Source: Sporosalibacterium faouarense (GTDB lineage Bacteria; Bacillota; Clostridia; Tissierellales; VENL01). Taken from it: a DNA stretch of 64,000 nt. Shown here in pieces: positions 1 through 8,501 of the stretch (positions are counted from its first letter, which is position 1; each line of letters begins with the position of its first letter). The notes under the pieces were generated by a model. That model made no database searches and was not told the origin of the DNA. It worked only from the letters and a program-made list of their open reading frames with translations. The DNA lies in NCBI RefSeq assembly GCF_016765695.1, contig NZ_JAETGO010000059.1:1-64000 (forward strand), given 5' to 3'. Both the position numbers and the translations under genes were made by a program.

Positions 1-1
1 T

Positions 2-448
2 GCAGCAGGGTTCTTAATCGCTAGAATTCTAGAAGGTCCTCTGGTAGGGGTACTTGATATTGGTGGTTCCTTGATGACTGGTGTTGGTATTGGTATTCCA
101 GCCCTTATGTTAGCATCAGGAGTAAGAGCACCAATAGATAATTTCCTTTTATCTTTAATAACAGGAGCAGGCATAGGTTTAGTTATAGGTGGAGTTATTA
201 TATTAGTAAGAAAGCTTATGCCTCAAGGGATTGCATCATCAGGAACAAATATTATGATGGGTGCAGGTAATGCCACTGGTAGATATCTAGGGCCTCTAAT
301 TATAATATCTGCCATACAATATGGAATTCCTGCAGGAATTGGATCTTTTATAGGAGCAGCAATATTCTATAAGCTTGATAAGCCAATAGCCGGTGGAGCC
401 ATACTAGGAGCTATGATTCTTGCCAGTTTCTTTCCTGTAATAGCATAG
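2..448 (+). CDS. DUF4310 family membrane protein (C-terminal part, cut by window edge)
   Basis: The reading frame is open from base 2, so this is the C-terminal 148 residues of a longer protein. It is very hydrophobic and glycine-rich, with runs such as GIGLVIGGVIILV and GAILGAMILASFF that look like re-entrant or transmembrane segments. I recognise it as the DUF4310 (EF_0832-type) family, whose members sit with DUF4311, DUF4312 and Dga enzymes and are presumed to be part of an uptake system. It ends 63 bases before the dgaE start, so one operon is likely. The transport role is inferred from context; no substrate is proven. The partner subunits would lie to the left of the window. Confidence 0.75.
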   Translation, partial: AAGFLIARILEGPLVGVLDIGGSLMTGVGIGIPALMLASGVRAPIDNFLLSLITGAGIGLVIGGVIILVRKLMPQGIASSGTNIMMGAGNATGRYLGPLIIISAIQYGIPAGIGSFIGAAIFYKLDKPIAGGAILGAMILASFFPVIA

Positions 449-511
449 TTGAAAAAGAAGAATTTGGAAGATTCCTTCCTGATTCTTCTCTTTATTTAAG
501 GAGTGATAGTA

Positions 512-1624
512 ATGAATATATATGAAAAAATAGACTTGAACAAAGTAATTAATGCCAGCGGAAAAATGACAGCTTTAGGAGTTTCGACAATAAAGGATAG
601 TGTTGGAGATTATATGAAGGAAGCTGCCATGAGCTTTGTTAAGATAGAAGATTTAATAGAAAAGGCAGGAGAACTTATATCTAAGTATACTGGTGGAGAA
701 GACTCATGTATTACTTTAGGAGCTTCAGCAGGAATTGCTATATCTGTAGCATCCTGCATATCTGGCAATGATATTTCTAAGATTGAAAAACTTCCAATAA
801 GTGAAGGGCTAAAAAATGAGGTTATTATTCAAAAAGGACATGCAATAAACTTTGGTGCACCAGTAACTCAGATGATAAGATTAGGGGGTGGGTTGCCAAT
901 TGAAGTTGGACAGTCAAATAAAGTAAACCCATACCATATAGAAGAAGCAATTAACGAGAAAACAGCTGCACTTATATATATAAAATCCCATCATGCAGTT
1001 CAAAAGGGAATGACATCAATAGAAAATATGGTTAATATATCGAGAAAGTATGATATACCTCTAATTATTGATGCTGCTGCTGAGGAAGACTTAAAAAAAT
1101 ATATTTTACTTGGTGGGGACTTAGTGATATATAGTGGCGGAAAAGCAATTGAAGGTCCAACATCTGGATTCATTACTGGAAGAAAGGACTTAGTAAAATG
1201 CTGTCGTCTACAGTATAAGGGAATAGGTAGAGCCATGAAAATAGGAAAAGAAAATATAATGGGATTGCTAAAGGCTATAGAATTATATGATAAAAATGAT
1301 AATAGCAAAGAGGTTGTAGGTCAGAGAGAAGCTATGGAATGGTTATCGGATGAAGTTAATCAAATACAAGGTTTAGTGGCATCCATAGTAAAAGATGAAG
1401 CTGGAAGAGAAATATATAGGTGTCAGATTAAGGTTGAAAAAGATATATTAGGTGTAGATGCAAATTACATAATAGAAAATCTTGAAGAAGGAGATCCATC
1501 TATTTATACAAGGAATCACTATGCAAATATAGGAATTATTAATGTGGATCCGAGGCCTCTTAAAAGGGGAGAAGAAAGAGTTATACTTGAGAGAATAAAG
1601 GAAATAGTTAAAGATATTAAATAG
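512..1624 (+). CDS. dgaE: DgaE-type PLP-dependent ammonia-lyase
   Basis: This is a SelA-like fold-type I PLP enzyme of the DgaE family. In Salmonella the family deaminates D-glucosaminate-6-phosphate to 2-keto-3-deoxy-6-phosphogluconate plus ammonia. The probable Schiff-base lysine is Lys211 in YSGGKAIEGPTSG, and the LIIDAAAEED stretch carries the usual PLP-ring aspartate. I chose ATG 512, which has AAGGAG eight bases upstream; a GTG at 503 overlaps that ribosome binding site. The aldolase gene follows after 11 bases, so the two steps are coupled. Family assignment is firm. The exact sugar acid is inferred from the family. Confidence 0.85.
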   Translation: MNIYEKIDLNKVINASGKMTALGVSTIKDSVGDYMKEAAMSFVKIEDLIEKAGELISKYTGGEDSCITLGASAGIAISVASCISGNDISKIEKLPISEGLKNEVIIQKGHAINFGAPVTQMIRLGGGLPIEVGQSNKVNPYHIEEAINEKTAALIYIKSHHAVQKGMTSIENMVNISRKYDIPLIIDAAAEEDLKKYILLGGDLVIYSGGKAIEGPTSGFITGRKDLVKCCRLQYKGIGRAMKIGKENIMGLLKAIELYDKNDNSKEVVGQREAMEWLSDEVNQIQGLVASIVKDEAGREIYRCQIKVEKDILGVDANYIIENLEEGDPSIYTRNHYANIGIINVDPRPLKRGEERVILERIKEIVKDIK

Positions 1625-1635
1625 GAGGTAATAGA

Positions 1636-2388
1636 ATGGAGCTTAATAATTATAGTTTCTATAAAGATAGAGTTGCAATAAATCTATTGGCAAAAAACTT
1701 AGAAAATGCCAAGGAGGTTACTAAGGTATTAGATAATAATGCTGTGATTGGAATATTGTCTAAAGATTTTGCCACTGTAGATGAAGGTATAGGCTATGTT
1801 AATACTTGGAAAAATGATATTTCAGTTATATCCATTGGATTAGGAGGGGGAGACCCTAATCAATGGAAGATGGCAGCAGATATAGCTGCAGCAACTGACC
1901 CTGGTCATGTCAATCAAGTATTTACTAGTGCAGGTTTTACAGCTGGACTTTTAGAAGGGAATGGGTGCACTAATACAGTAGTTAATGCTCTAGTAAGCCC
2001 AACTGGAGAAATTGGGAAGGTAAAAATCTCAACAGGACCAATAAGCTCTCTTGGAGAAGATGCTATTGTAGATGTTGATATTGCCCTTAAAATGTTGAAG
2101 GATGTAGGGGTTAACTCAATTAAATTCTTCCATATGAAGGGTAATAAGTATTTAGATGAGTTAGCTGAAGTAGTAAGGGCATGTGTTAGAGTAGAAATAC
2201 CTATTATCGAGCCAACGGGAGGAATAACTGTTGATAATATTTTCGATATAGTTAAGGTGTGTGTGGATGCTGGATGTGAAAAAGTGATCCCCCATGTTTA
2301 TAGTGCGGCTATTGATAAAGAAACAGGGCTTACTGATCCAGATATAGTAAAAGATCTATACAATGAGATAAAGAAGGTTTTTGAGTAG
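1636..2388 (+). CDS. dgaF: KDGP aldolase, DgaF family
   Basis: A 250-residue TIM-barrel aldolase of the EF_0839/DgaF family, which cleaves 2-dehydro-3-deoxy-6-phosphogluconate to pyruvate and glyceraldehyde-3-phosphate. Visible features are the IKFFHMKGNKYLDE segment, rich in candidate Schiff-base lysines, and EPTGGITVDNI, which matches the phosphate-binding PTGG turn of KDPG-type aldolases. Its ATG follows AGGAGG by six bases. It lies between the dgaE-type gene and a HAD phosphatase and completes the catabolic branch of the operon. Confidence 0.85.
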   Translation: MELNNYSFYKDRVAINLLAKNLENAKEVTKVLDNNAVIGILSKDFATVDEGIGYVNTWKNDISVISIGLGGGDPNQWKMAADIAAATDPGHVNQVFTSAGFTAGLLEGNGCTNTVVNALVSPTGEIGKVKISTGPISSLGEDAIVDVDIALKMLKDVGVNSIKFFHMKGNKYLDELAEVVRACVRVEIPIIEPTGGITVDNIFDIVKVCVDAGCEKVIPHVYSAAIDKETGLTDPDIVKDLYNEIKKVFE

Positions 2389-2398
2389 AGGTGGTAAT

Positions 2399-3220
2399 GT
2401 GTCATCTTATAAATTAGTAGCTTTGGACATGGATGGAACCCTTCTAGATGATAATCTAGAAATATCTAAGAAAAATAAAGATAGTATAATTAATTTGGTG
2501 AATAAAGGGACCCATGTAATATTAGCAACGGGTAGAACATTTAAAGCTGCAAGTTTCTATGCAAAGGAACTTAATTTAGATATTCCAATAATCACTTATA
2601 ATGGATCATTAATTAAAGAAGTAATTACGGAAAAGATTCTTTACTCAAGGCATATTTCAAACAATGTGGCAAGGGAAATATTGAAGGTAGGAGAAGAACT
2701 AGATGTATATATTAAAGTTTATATTGACGATGTCCTTTATATTGAAGGTGAAGTAGAAGAAGCAGTATCTTTTTCTCGAAATCACAGGATAGATTATAAG
2801 GTAATAGGGAAATTAAGTGAAAATATTAATAAAGATCCTTATATGATAGTATTTAAGGATGATACAAGGAAAATAAATAAGATTATAGAGTACTTAAAAA
2901 AATCTAAAGATTTACCGGTATCATTTACTTTGTCAACTCCCAACTCTTTGGAAATAATGGATAAAGGAGTATCAAAGGCAAATGCTTTAGAATACTTAAC
3001 TAATAAATTAGGTATACAAAGCAATGAAGTTATAGCTGTAGGTAATAGTCTTAATGACTATGAAATGATATCATGGGCTGGATTAGGTATAGCCATGAAA
3101 AACTCAGATAAACAATTACTAGATAAATGGGATACTATTTCTAAATATGATAATAATGAAGATGGTATTTCTCATATACTGGCTGAAAAGTTCTATAAAG
3201 GAGGAATTAATTATGCATAA
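2399..3220 (+). CDS. Cof-type HAD-IIB family phosphatase
   Basis: A haloacid-dehalogenase phosphatase of the Cof/YidA type. Motif I is LDMDGTLL (Asp10 nucleophile, Asp12 acid/base), motif II is LATGRT, and motif IV with its loop is AVGNSLNDYEMI. Between motifs II and IV lies the large C2 cap of the subfamily. GTG 2399 has AGAGGTGG just upstream; a TTG at 2381 is also in frame but overlaps the dgaF stop. The end overlaps the HPr gene by eight bases, which implies translational coupling. It may remove phosphate from a dead-end sugar phosphate made by the operon; that role is inference. Confidence 0.8.
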   Translation: MSSYKLVALDMDGTLLDDNLEISKKNKDSIINLVNKGTHVILATGRTFKAASFYAKELNLDIPIITYNGSLIKEVITEKILYSRHISNNVAREILKVGEELDVYIKVYIDDVLYIEGEVEEAVSFSRNHRIDYKVIGKLSENINKDPYMIVFKDDTRKINKIIEYLKKSKDLPVSFTLSTPNSLEIMDKGVSKANALEYLTNKLGIQSNEVIAVGNSLNDYEMISWAGLGIAMKNSDKQLLDKWDTISKYDNNEDGISHILAEKFYKGGINYA

Positions 3221-3476
3221 AATAGATGTAGTAGTCAAAAATGAAACAGGTTTACATGCAAGACCAGCCACTATATTTATAACAGAAGCTTCAAAATACA
3301 AATCAGATATAACGGTTGAAAAAGATGGAAAAGAGTATAGTGGTAAAAGTATAATAAGTATTCTTAGTATGGGAGCTGTTAAGGGAGATAAGTTGACCCT
3401 ATCCATATCCGGGGAAGATGAGAAGAAGGCTGCTACTGAGTTGGAAGGGTTATTTATCGACGGACTTACAGAATAA
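3213..3476 (+). CDS. HPr family phosphocarrier protein
   Basis: An 88-residue HPr. His15 in the TGLHARPA motif is the phosphoryl acceptor from enzyme I, and Ser46 in GKSIISIL is the HPr-kinase site, so both regulatory positions are intact. The start is ATG 3213 with GGAGG nine bases upstream, inside the end of the HAD gene. No enzyme I or recognisable EII gene is in the window. HPr as the last gene of a DUF4310/Dga operon suggests that PEP-derived phosphate feeds the uptake or phosphorylation step. It could be the general ptsH or a dedicated paralogue; I cannot tell from one copy. Confidence 0.92.
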   Translation: MHKIDVVVKNETGLHARPATIFITEASKYKSDITVEKDGKEYSGKSIISILSMGAVKGDKLTLSISGEDEKKAATELEGLFIDGLTE

Positions 3477-3552
3477 TAGTGGTTTGTATGAAGAGCATTG
3501 AAAAATATATAGTTAAAATGAAATAGATTAATTGTATTTAAACTAAAATCAG

Positions 3553-3600
3553 CTGTCTAACCGATGATTTTAAAATCATTGGGTAGACAGTATTTTTTTA
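3553..3600 (+). terminator. Rho-independent terminator of the dga-HPr operon
   Basis: A long imperfect hairpin has arms CTGTCTAACC...ATGATTTT and AAAATCAT...GGGTAGACAG, followed by TATTTTTTTA. It lies 76 bases after the HPr stop and closes the first operon. The remaining bases up to 3844 are very AT-rich and hold only the promoter region of the next gene. Confidence 0.85.
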
Positions 3601-3844
3601 TTATAAAAATAAAATCAATGTTTAAAAAATCTTCTATTCTGGCTATAGCCAAGTTGAAAGAAAATATGGAACATATTGACAAATATTGTGGGACAGCCCC
3701 TTTTTATTATATATTTTATAAATAATATAGTGATTTAAAAAAGGTTTTAATAAATATATCAAGGTAGAAAACAAATATATCTAAAGTTGTAGTTTTTATT
3801 AAGTTAAAAAAAGTTTATAATATTCTTGAAGGGGGAGGTTATTT

Positions 3845-4735
3845 ATGACGATTCAGTTTAGAAATTATACTACAGAAGCAGGTATTACAGATGATTACTT
3901 TAAAGTACGAGACTTTCTAGTAAAATTAAGATCTACAAACTTTACATATGCTAGATGGGATTGGATGACAACTCATGGCTACTTAGCAAAAGAAGCAGTA
4001 GGTAAGATTGGTTTATGGGAGGATTCTGATAGGATAATAGGAGTAGCAACCTTTGATTGTCAACCTGGAACTGCTTACTGTTTAACATATCCACAATATG
4101 ATTACTTAAAAAAAGAGATGCTATTATATGCAAAAGACAGTCTATCTAAGGATGAGAAAGTTACCGTAGTAATCCCTGATACGGATAAGTATTTTCAAGA
4201 TGTTGCAGCTGATCTTGGATTTATTGCCACCGAGGAAAAAGAAGGCGATGCAATTTTTTACTTAGATAAAACAAGTACAGAGTATTCATTGCCAGAAGGA
4301 TTTAAAATAACCACTATGAAAGAAACTTACGATTTATATCAGTATTATCGAGTTTTATGGAAGGGATTTAACCACGAGCTAAATGGAGAAGGAAAATTTG
4401 TTTTTTCTAAGGAAAAAGAAAAAGAAGGAAATGCTCAGATGAAGCGTCCTAATGTTGATTTAGATCTAAAAATTGCCGTGGTAGCACCAGATGGAAACTT
4501 TGTATCCTATTGTGGAATGTGGTATGACAAGGAAAATGATTATGCTGTAATAGAACCTGTAGCAACAGACCCAGATTATAGAAGAATGGGACTAGGAAAG
4601 GCAGCAGTTCTTGAGGGAATACGCCGTGTTGGAGAGCTGGGGGCGAAAAAGGTTTTAGTAGGTTCGACCCAGCAATTTTACTACAATATTGGACTAAGGC
4701 CTTTTTCTACAGCTACTGAGTGGAGAATTAAGTAA
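3845..4735 (+). CDS. GNAT family N-acetyltransferase (two-domain)
   Basis: At 296 residues this is about twice a single GNAT domain. The C-terminal half carries the acetyl-CoA loop as DYRRMGLGKAAVLEG, preceded by the beta strand AVIEPVATDP and followed by an Asn-Ile-Gly-Leu-Arg-Pro-Phe motif typical of the domain end. The N-terminal half has only a weak GNAT-like pattern and probably a degenerate acceptor-binding domain. GGGGGAGG lies seven bases before ATG 3845. The substrate is unknown. The gene stands alone between intergenic regions. Confidence 0.75.
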   Translation: MTIQFRNYTTEAGITDDYFKVRDFLVKLRSTNFTYARWDWMTTHGYLAKEAVGKIGLWEDSDRIIGVATFDCQPGTAYCLTYPQYDYLKKEMLLYAKDSLSKDEKVTVVIPDTDKYFQDVAADLGFIATEEKEGDAIFYLDKTSTEYSLPEGFKITTMKETYDLYQYYRVLWKGFNHELNGEGKFVFSKEKEKEGNAQMKRPNVDLDLKIAVVAPDGNFVSYCGMWYDKENDYAVIEPVATDPDYRRMGLGKAAVLEGIRRVGELGAKKVLVGSTQQFYYNIGLRPFSTATEWRIK

Positions 4736-4776
4736 AAAACAAATCCTTACTTATTGAATGATTTTAAATTATGTAT

Positions 4777-4956
4777 TTAGATGAGAAAAGTGCATATTAA
4801 AGTTTTATGTAAGATTAGCTTTTATGGCTCAGGTATTCAGCCACTTTACTATTTAATTTAAGGAAAAAGTGACTAAATAAGTCGTTTTTATCTGGATGAA
4901 ATCTTGTAAAAGTATATTTAAATTGTAAAGATTCAATTTCATCAAATAATTAATAT
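4777..4956. repeat. MITE-like repeat, copy A, interrupted by about 97 bases
   Basis: Two blocks here, 4777-4812 and 4906-4956, match consecutive parts of the sequence at 8401-8480 at roughly 80 to 90 percent by eye. In copy A the blocks are separated by 4813-4905. The bases GTAA occur at both junctions (4809-4812 and 4906-4909), but only once at the matching point of copy B, which looks like a small target-site duplication. The inserted part begins and ends with AAGATT and AATCTT. No ORF is present. Confidence 0.45.
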
Positions 4957-5042
4957 CTAAGATATTATTAAATATATAACTAGTATAGAAGTTTTCTTAG
5001 ACTAAAGACCGACGGAACTTTTGTTTATAAGGAGAGTACTTA

Positions 5043-5140
5043 ATGAATGAGATTTGAACATAAAACAAGAAGGATTCTTAAAAAATAGCATGGAATATTT
5101 AGGCGATGACTTTTTGAGTATTAACTGGAATAATTTCTAA
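5043..5140 (+). other. Possible remnant of a small gene in the 4736-5257 gap
   Basis: GGAGAG precedes an ATG at 5043 that stops after four codons. In another frame, 5057-5140 reads as 27 plausible residues ending SINWNNF and stopping inside the terminator stem. This could be a frameshifted tiny gene or chance. Apart from this, the repeat copy and the terminator, I see nothing else coding between 4736 and 5257. Confidence 0.15.
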
Positions 5141-5168
5141 GAATTTATTCCAGTTAATACTCTTTTTC
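5116..5168 (+). terminator. Strong hairpin terminator
   Basis: A perfect 18-base stem, GAGTATTAACTGGAATAA with its complement at 5145-5162, has an 11-base loop and is followed by TTTTTCTTT. It points rightwards. The closest intact rightward gene ends at 4735, so it may serve a lost small transcript. It also insulates the convergent nudC gene. Confidence 0.8.
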
Positions 5169-5257
5169 TTTGATTTTCTAGGTAACTAGATAGAGCGTTA
5201 TATGACTTATATTAATATACAATATTATAGTACTACTCACTTAAACTATAGGTTGCT

Positions 5258-6058
5258 TTATCGATTTTTTAATACCCACTCAATTATTTTTCTTGCAAAG
5301 CTCAGTTTATATTCTGGTATATTTGGTAAATTATCTAATGAAAACCAATCGGCTGCTTCTATTTCATCATTATCAATTTTAATTTCTCCGGAAGAGTATT
5401 CTGCTATAAATCCAAGCATAAGTTTATCTGGAAAAGGCCATGGATGACTACCAAAATATTTAATATTCTTTATTTCAATTCCAACTTCTTCTTTAACTTC
5501 TCTTCTAACACAGGTCTCTATAAATTCTCCTGGGTCAATATGTCCAGATATAAGACTGTACATATTAGGGGTAAAGTGAGGTGAACGTGCTAAAAGAATT
5601 TTGTCATCTTTTAAAATAGCAACTATTATAGCGGGAGTTATCTTAGGATAAATAACATGTCCACAGTTTAAGCACTTTATATGAGTCTCTTTAGGCTCTA
5701 ATTTTACCTTTGTTCCACAACAACCACAATATTTATTTCTATTTAACCAATTTAAGAAATGCAAGGCACGTAGAGTAAGAAAGAATATATTTTCTTCAAG
5801 TTCACCATATGCTTCGCTTATGTGTTTTAAAAAGAAGTTTTCAACAGGATTTATTGTAGATACATTTGTAGCATAGTAATCAATATCATCTAAGGTTCCT
5901 ATATAAATAATATTAGATACATCAATACCAAGTTTCTCAGCTTCATTAATTAATGGAAATTGAGTACGACCTTCACTTTTCTTAAATAAAAGTTGATTTT
6001 TATTAAATACAATACAATATGAAAGTTTATTAGAAGTACTTATAGATCTATCATTCAT
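5258..6058 (-). CDS. nudC: NAD(H) pyrophosphatase NudC-like Nudix hydrolase
   Basis: NudC hydrolyses NADH, and also NAD caps on RNA 5' ends, releasing NMN(H). The zinc ribbon is visible as Cys111, Cys114, Cys129 and Cys132. The Nudix box runs from Gly172 to Ile194 and keeps the REVKEEVGI core. The subfamily signature SQPWPFP appears as SHPWPFP at 204-210, which separates NudC from generic Nudix proteins. The chosen ATG (6058) has GGGGGA nine bases upstream; an in-frame TTG at 6079 lacks a site. The product has 266 residues, normal for the family. It is monocistronic and converges on the terminator at 5116-5168. Confidence 0.88.
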   Translation of the reverse strand: MNDRSISTSNKLSYCIVFNKNQLLFKKSEGRTQFPLINEAEKLGIDVSNIIYIGTLDDIDYYATNVSTINPVENFFLKHISEAYGELEENIFFLTLRALHFLNWLNRNKYCGCCGTKVKLEPKETHIKCLNCGHVIYPKITPAIIVAILKDDKILLARSPHFTPNMYSLISGHIDPGEFIETCVRREVKEEVGIEIKNIKYFGSHPWPFPDKLMLGFIAEYSSGEIKIDNDEIEAADWFSLDNLPNIPEYKLSFARKIIEWVLKNR

Positions 6059-6342
6059 TTTAGCTTTCCCCCATAACAATTAAAATTTAAATCATAAAAA
6101 TTGTACCATATTTTAAAATAATTACCAAATAAAACTATATATGAATTTATTTTATCTTTATTATGTTTCTTTGATAGAGATAAAAGTGTAAATATAGATA
6201 AAATGGTAATCTAATTGAACAGTAAAAGTTGATGTTATACGCATTAGAAATCTTTTAGATATTTTCTTTTGATTTCAGTGTACTGGTTGTATGAATAATG
6301 AATGCCTCCTAAGCTGAGTAGTAAAAAAACGTTAAATATCTT

Positions 6343-6498
6343 ATATTGTGATATAATAAGCTATGGAAATCCCGTTATGTAAGGGAATTTGATAAGGAAT
6401 TTGAAAATGATATTTCGAAATCTACTTGAAATAAAATAATTAAAATGAAATATGCTAACTTCGTGACGGATGAGCAGTTATCTGAGTTAAATAATTAA
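6343..6498 (+). other. Unassigned sequence with gene-remnant character in the 6059-6574 gap
   Basis: The gap before the AraC gene holds one frame that reads 6361-6429, stops at TGA, then continues in the same frame from ATG 6445 to the TAA at 6498 (MKYANFVTDEQLSELNN). Both pieces have ordinary amino-acid composition. This may be a decayed short gene. No hairpin or riboswitch pattern was seen in the rest of the gap. Confidence 0.15.
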
Positions 6499-6574
6499 TG
6501 GAGTTTTAGGTGATTTGATTTAAGGAGTTTTGTATAAATGATTGTTTGTTTTGGAACTAATAGGAGTTAATTAT

Positions 6575-7444
6575 ATGGATTATATTAAAATGATAGAAAG
6601 TATTATTAAATATATTGAAGAAAATTTAGAGGAAGAATTAAGATTAGAAGAACTTGCACAGAAATGCTATTTATCTAAATATTACTTTCATCGAATTTTC
6701 TCGGCTGTTATGGGATGCTCTTTGAAAGAGTACATTAATCAACGTCGATTAAATAAAGCATTATCCTATGTATTAGATACTTCTAAATCTATAGTAGAGA
6801 TTGCCTATAAATTACAATTTGGATCTCAAGCCTCTTTTACTCGGGCTTTTAAAAACAAATTTGGATTTCCACCAGGTCGAGTACGTAAAGAATCAGAGGG
6901 GTTAAAACCTTCTCCTATTCCATTGGTAGTCAGAAGAGTAATGAAGAACTTTAATAGTGATGTAGTTACTGACTTTACATTTGTTGAGAAAGAAAGAGAA
7001 GTCCTAACAGGTTTTTATATGGATGTAGATTTATTAGATGAAGACATTCAATACAAAGTAAATAGTAAGGCTGAAAATCTTCTGAAGTCTATAAAGTCTA
7101 GTGAAGCATATAATGCTTTTGCAGTCTATTTTTATGATGAAGATAAAAAGAAAAAAAGTTGTATTCCAACGTTTTTCGGAATTGATTTAGAATCGAAAAA
7201 TCAAAACTTAAATTGGCAGACATATGAGATACCAAGTATGCTTTATGCAAAATTTCGATATGTAGGTGATTTGCTGTATATAGGTGATACTGTTGTTACA
7301 GATTTAAAAAGATGGATGAAGATATCTAAAATTGAAATGATTGAAACGGAAATATCTTTTATACAAGCCTATGATAAGGAATACGACGAAAATGGTTTGT
7401 TTAATATTTATCTACCAATTGGAGAAATACCGCAAGAAATGTAA
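6575..7444 (+). CDS. AraC family regulator with GyrI-like effector domain
   Basis: The N-terminal 106 residues form a double helix-turn-helix AraC domain. The first recognition region is LEELAQKCYLSKYYFHR and the second includes VEIAYKLQFGSQASFTRAF. Residues 125 to 289 resemble the GyrI/Rob-type small-molecule binding fold. This N-terminal HTH order is typical of Rob/SoxS-like effector-sensing regulators. ATG 6575 follows TAGGAG by eight bases; an upstream in-frame start at 6542 has no ribosome site. The flavoprotein gene starts 55 bases downstream and may be co-transcribed or regulated by it. Confidence 0.8.
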   Translation: MDYIKMIESIIKYIEENLEEELRLEELAQKCYLSKYYFHRIFSAVMGCSLKEYINQRRLNKALSYVLDTSKSIVEIAYKLQFGSQASFTRAFKNKFGFPPGRVRKESEGLKPSPIPLVVRRVMKNFNSDVVTDFTFVEKEREVLTGFYMDVDLLDEDIQYKVNSKAENLLKSIKSSEAYNAFAVYFYDEDKKKKSCIPTFFGIDLESKNQNLNWQTYEIPSMLYAKFRYVGDLLYIGDTVVTDLKRWMKISKIEMIETEISFIQAYDKEYDENGLFNIYLPIGEIPQEM

Positions 7445-7498
7445 AGAATAGATACCTCCTTTAAATTATACTAAGAGTAGAAAAAAGGAGGTTATCAT

Positions 7499-8212
7499 AT
7501 GAAAATCGTTGCATATAATGGAAGTCCAAAGGGAAAAAATAGCGTGACTCATCTTATGCTTGAGGAAGTATTAAAAGGAGCTAGAGAGAAAGGTGCAGAG
7601 ACTGTTAACTATACGCTCTCAGAGAAGAATATCAAGCATTGTAAGGGATGTTTTCATTGTTGGTTTGTGGAGAAAAACAAATGTATTCTAAATGATGATA
7701 TGGAAGAGGCTATGTCTCATTTTGAGGATCTTGATATCCTTATATTAGGTACTCCACTTTATTTTGATAATGTATCTGGGATGCTAAAGGTATTTTTAGA
7801 TAGGTGTATTGCCTATGGGTCATACTTTATAGAAAAAGATGAACATGGAGAAAGTAAGCACATTGATGCCTATAAGGAAAAGCATAATGGGAAGCCAGCT
7901 CCCAAAATTGTTATAATTAGCAACGGAGGATTTGGAGAAAAAAGTCAGTTTCAAGCTTTAGAGTTTATGATGAATCGAATGGCAAGAAATATGAGTTCAG
8001 AGGTTATTGCAAAAATATTTAGAGGACAGGGTCCTTTACTAGGCATGAAGGATGAAAAGTTGAGGCCAATTATTGATGATTATCGAAAATTGCTTCAACA
8101 GGCTGGTAGAGAAATAGTTATGGATAAATGCATTAGTATAGAAACACAAGAAAAGTTAGATATTCCACTTATACCTGTGGATATATATAACCAACAGATT
8201 AATAATAGATAA
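7499..8212 (+). CDS. Iron-sulfur flavoprotein-like NAD(P)H-dependent oxidoreductase
   Basis: A flavodoxin-fold FMN reductase. It begins MKIVAYNGSPKGKNSVTH, the FMN phosphate loop, and has the PLYFDNVSGMLKVFLDR motif of the NADPH-dependent FMN reductase family. Four cysteines, Cys48, Cys51, Cys54 and Cys62 (C-x2-C-x2-C-x7-C), match the compact 4Fe-4S binding motif of archaeal and clostridial iron-sulfur flavoproteins. The likely role is electron transfer or reduction of quinones, oxygen or peroxides. AGGAGG lies upstream of ATG 7499. The preceding AraC gene is the probable regulator. Confidence 0.78.
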   Translation: MKIVAYNGSPKGKNSVTHLMLEEVLKGAREKGAETVNYTLSEKNIKHCKGCFHCWFVEKNKCILNDDMEEAMSHFEDLDILILGTPLYFDNVSGMLKVFLDRCIAYGSYFIEKDEHGESKHIDAYKEKHNGKPAPKIVIISNGGFGEKSQFQALEFMMNRMARNMSSEVIAKIFRGQGPLLGMKDEKLRPIIDDYRKLLQQAGREIVMDKCISIETQEKLDIPLIPVDIYNQQINNR

Positions 8213-8400
8213 AGAATAAAGATGTATGGAAACTTAAGGGTTGCTCTAGTAGGATTAGTAGAGGCGATATTATCAATGATCTTCCTATATTATTATTTTA
8301 TTCTGTTATCTAAAGTTAAGTAGCAAATTGTATTAAATTTAATTGTAGGATTTTAAAGCTATGAATTTTAACAATATAATAATAAGTATAGGTTATTAGG

Positions 8401-8480
8401 TAAATGAGAAAATTGCGTATTAAAATCTTAAGTAAAAATATATTTAATTTGTAAATATGCAATTTCCTCAAATACTAAAA
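8401..8480. repeat. MITE-like palindromic repeat, copy B (uninterrupted)
   Basis: An imperfect inverted repeat has outer arms GAGAAAATTGCGTAT at 8406-8420 and ATATGCAATTTCCTC at 8455-8469, with two mismatches. It is related to the interrupted copy at 4777-4956. It sits just before the ribosome binding site of the DUF89 gene, so if transcribed it would fold in that 5' leader. No ORF is present; the rest of the 8213-8501 gap is featureless AT-rich sequence. Confidence 0.5.
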
Positions 8481-8501
8481 TACTTTTAAGGAGGAGGTTA
8501 T

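Noticed and set aside
1000-1308. Open frame on the minus strand inside the dgaE gene
   Set aside because: It overlaps a well-supported gene, has no ribosome site, and its composition (Ser/Leu/Ile/Phe) is that of an antisense shadow. The same applies to the antisense frames at 25513-25893, 28630-29007, 39857-40351, 48094-48366 and 58467-58790.
4970-5060. T-box or other riboswitch upstream of 5043
   Set aside because: No T-box AGGGTGGNACCGCG-like motif or known aptamer core is present, and no regulated gene follows.
5202-5447. Plus-strand frame of 81 codons
   Set aside because: It mostly covers the antisense of the nudC 3' end and lacks a ribosome site.
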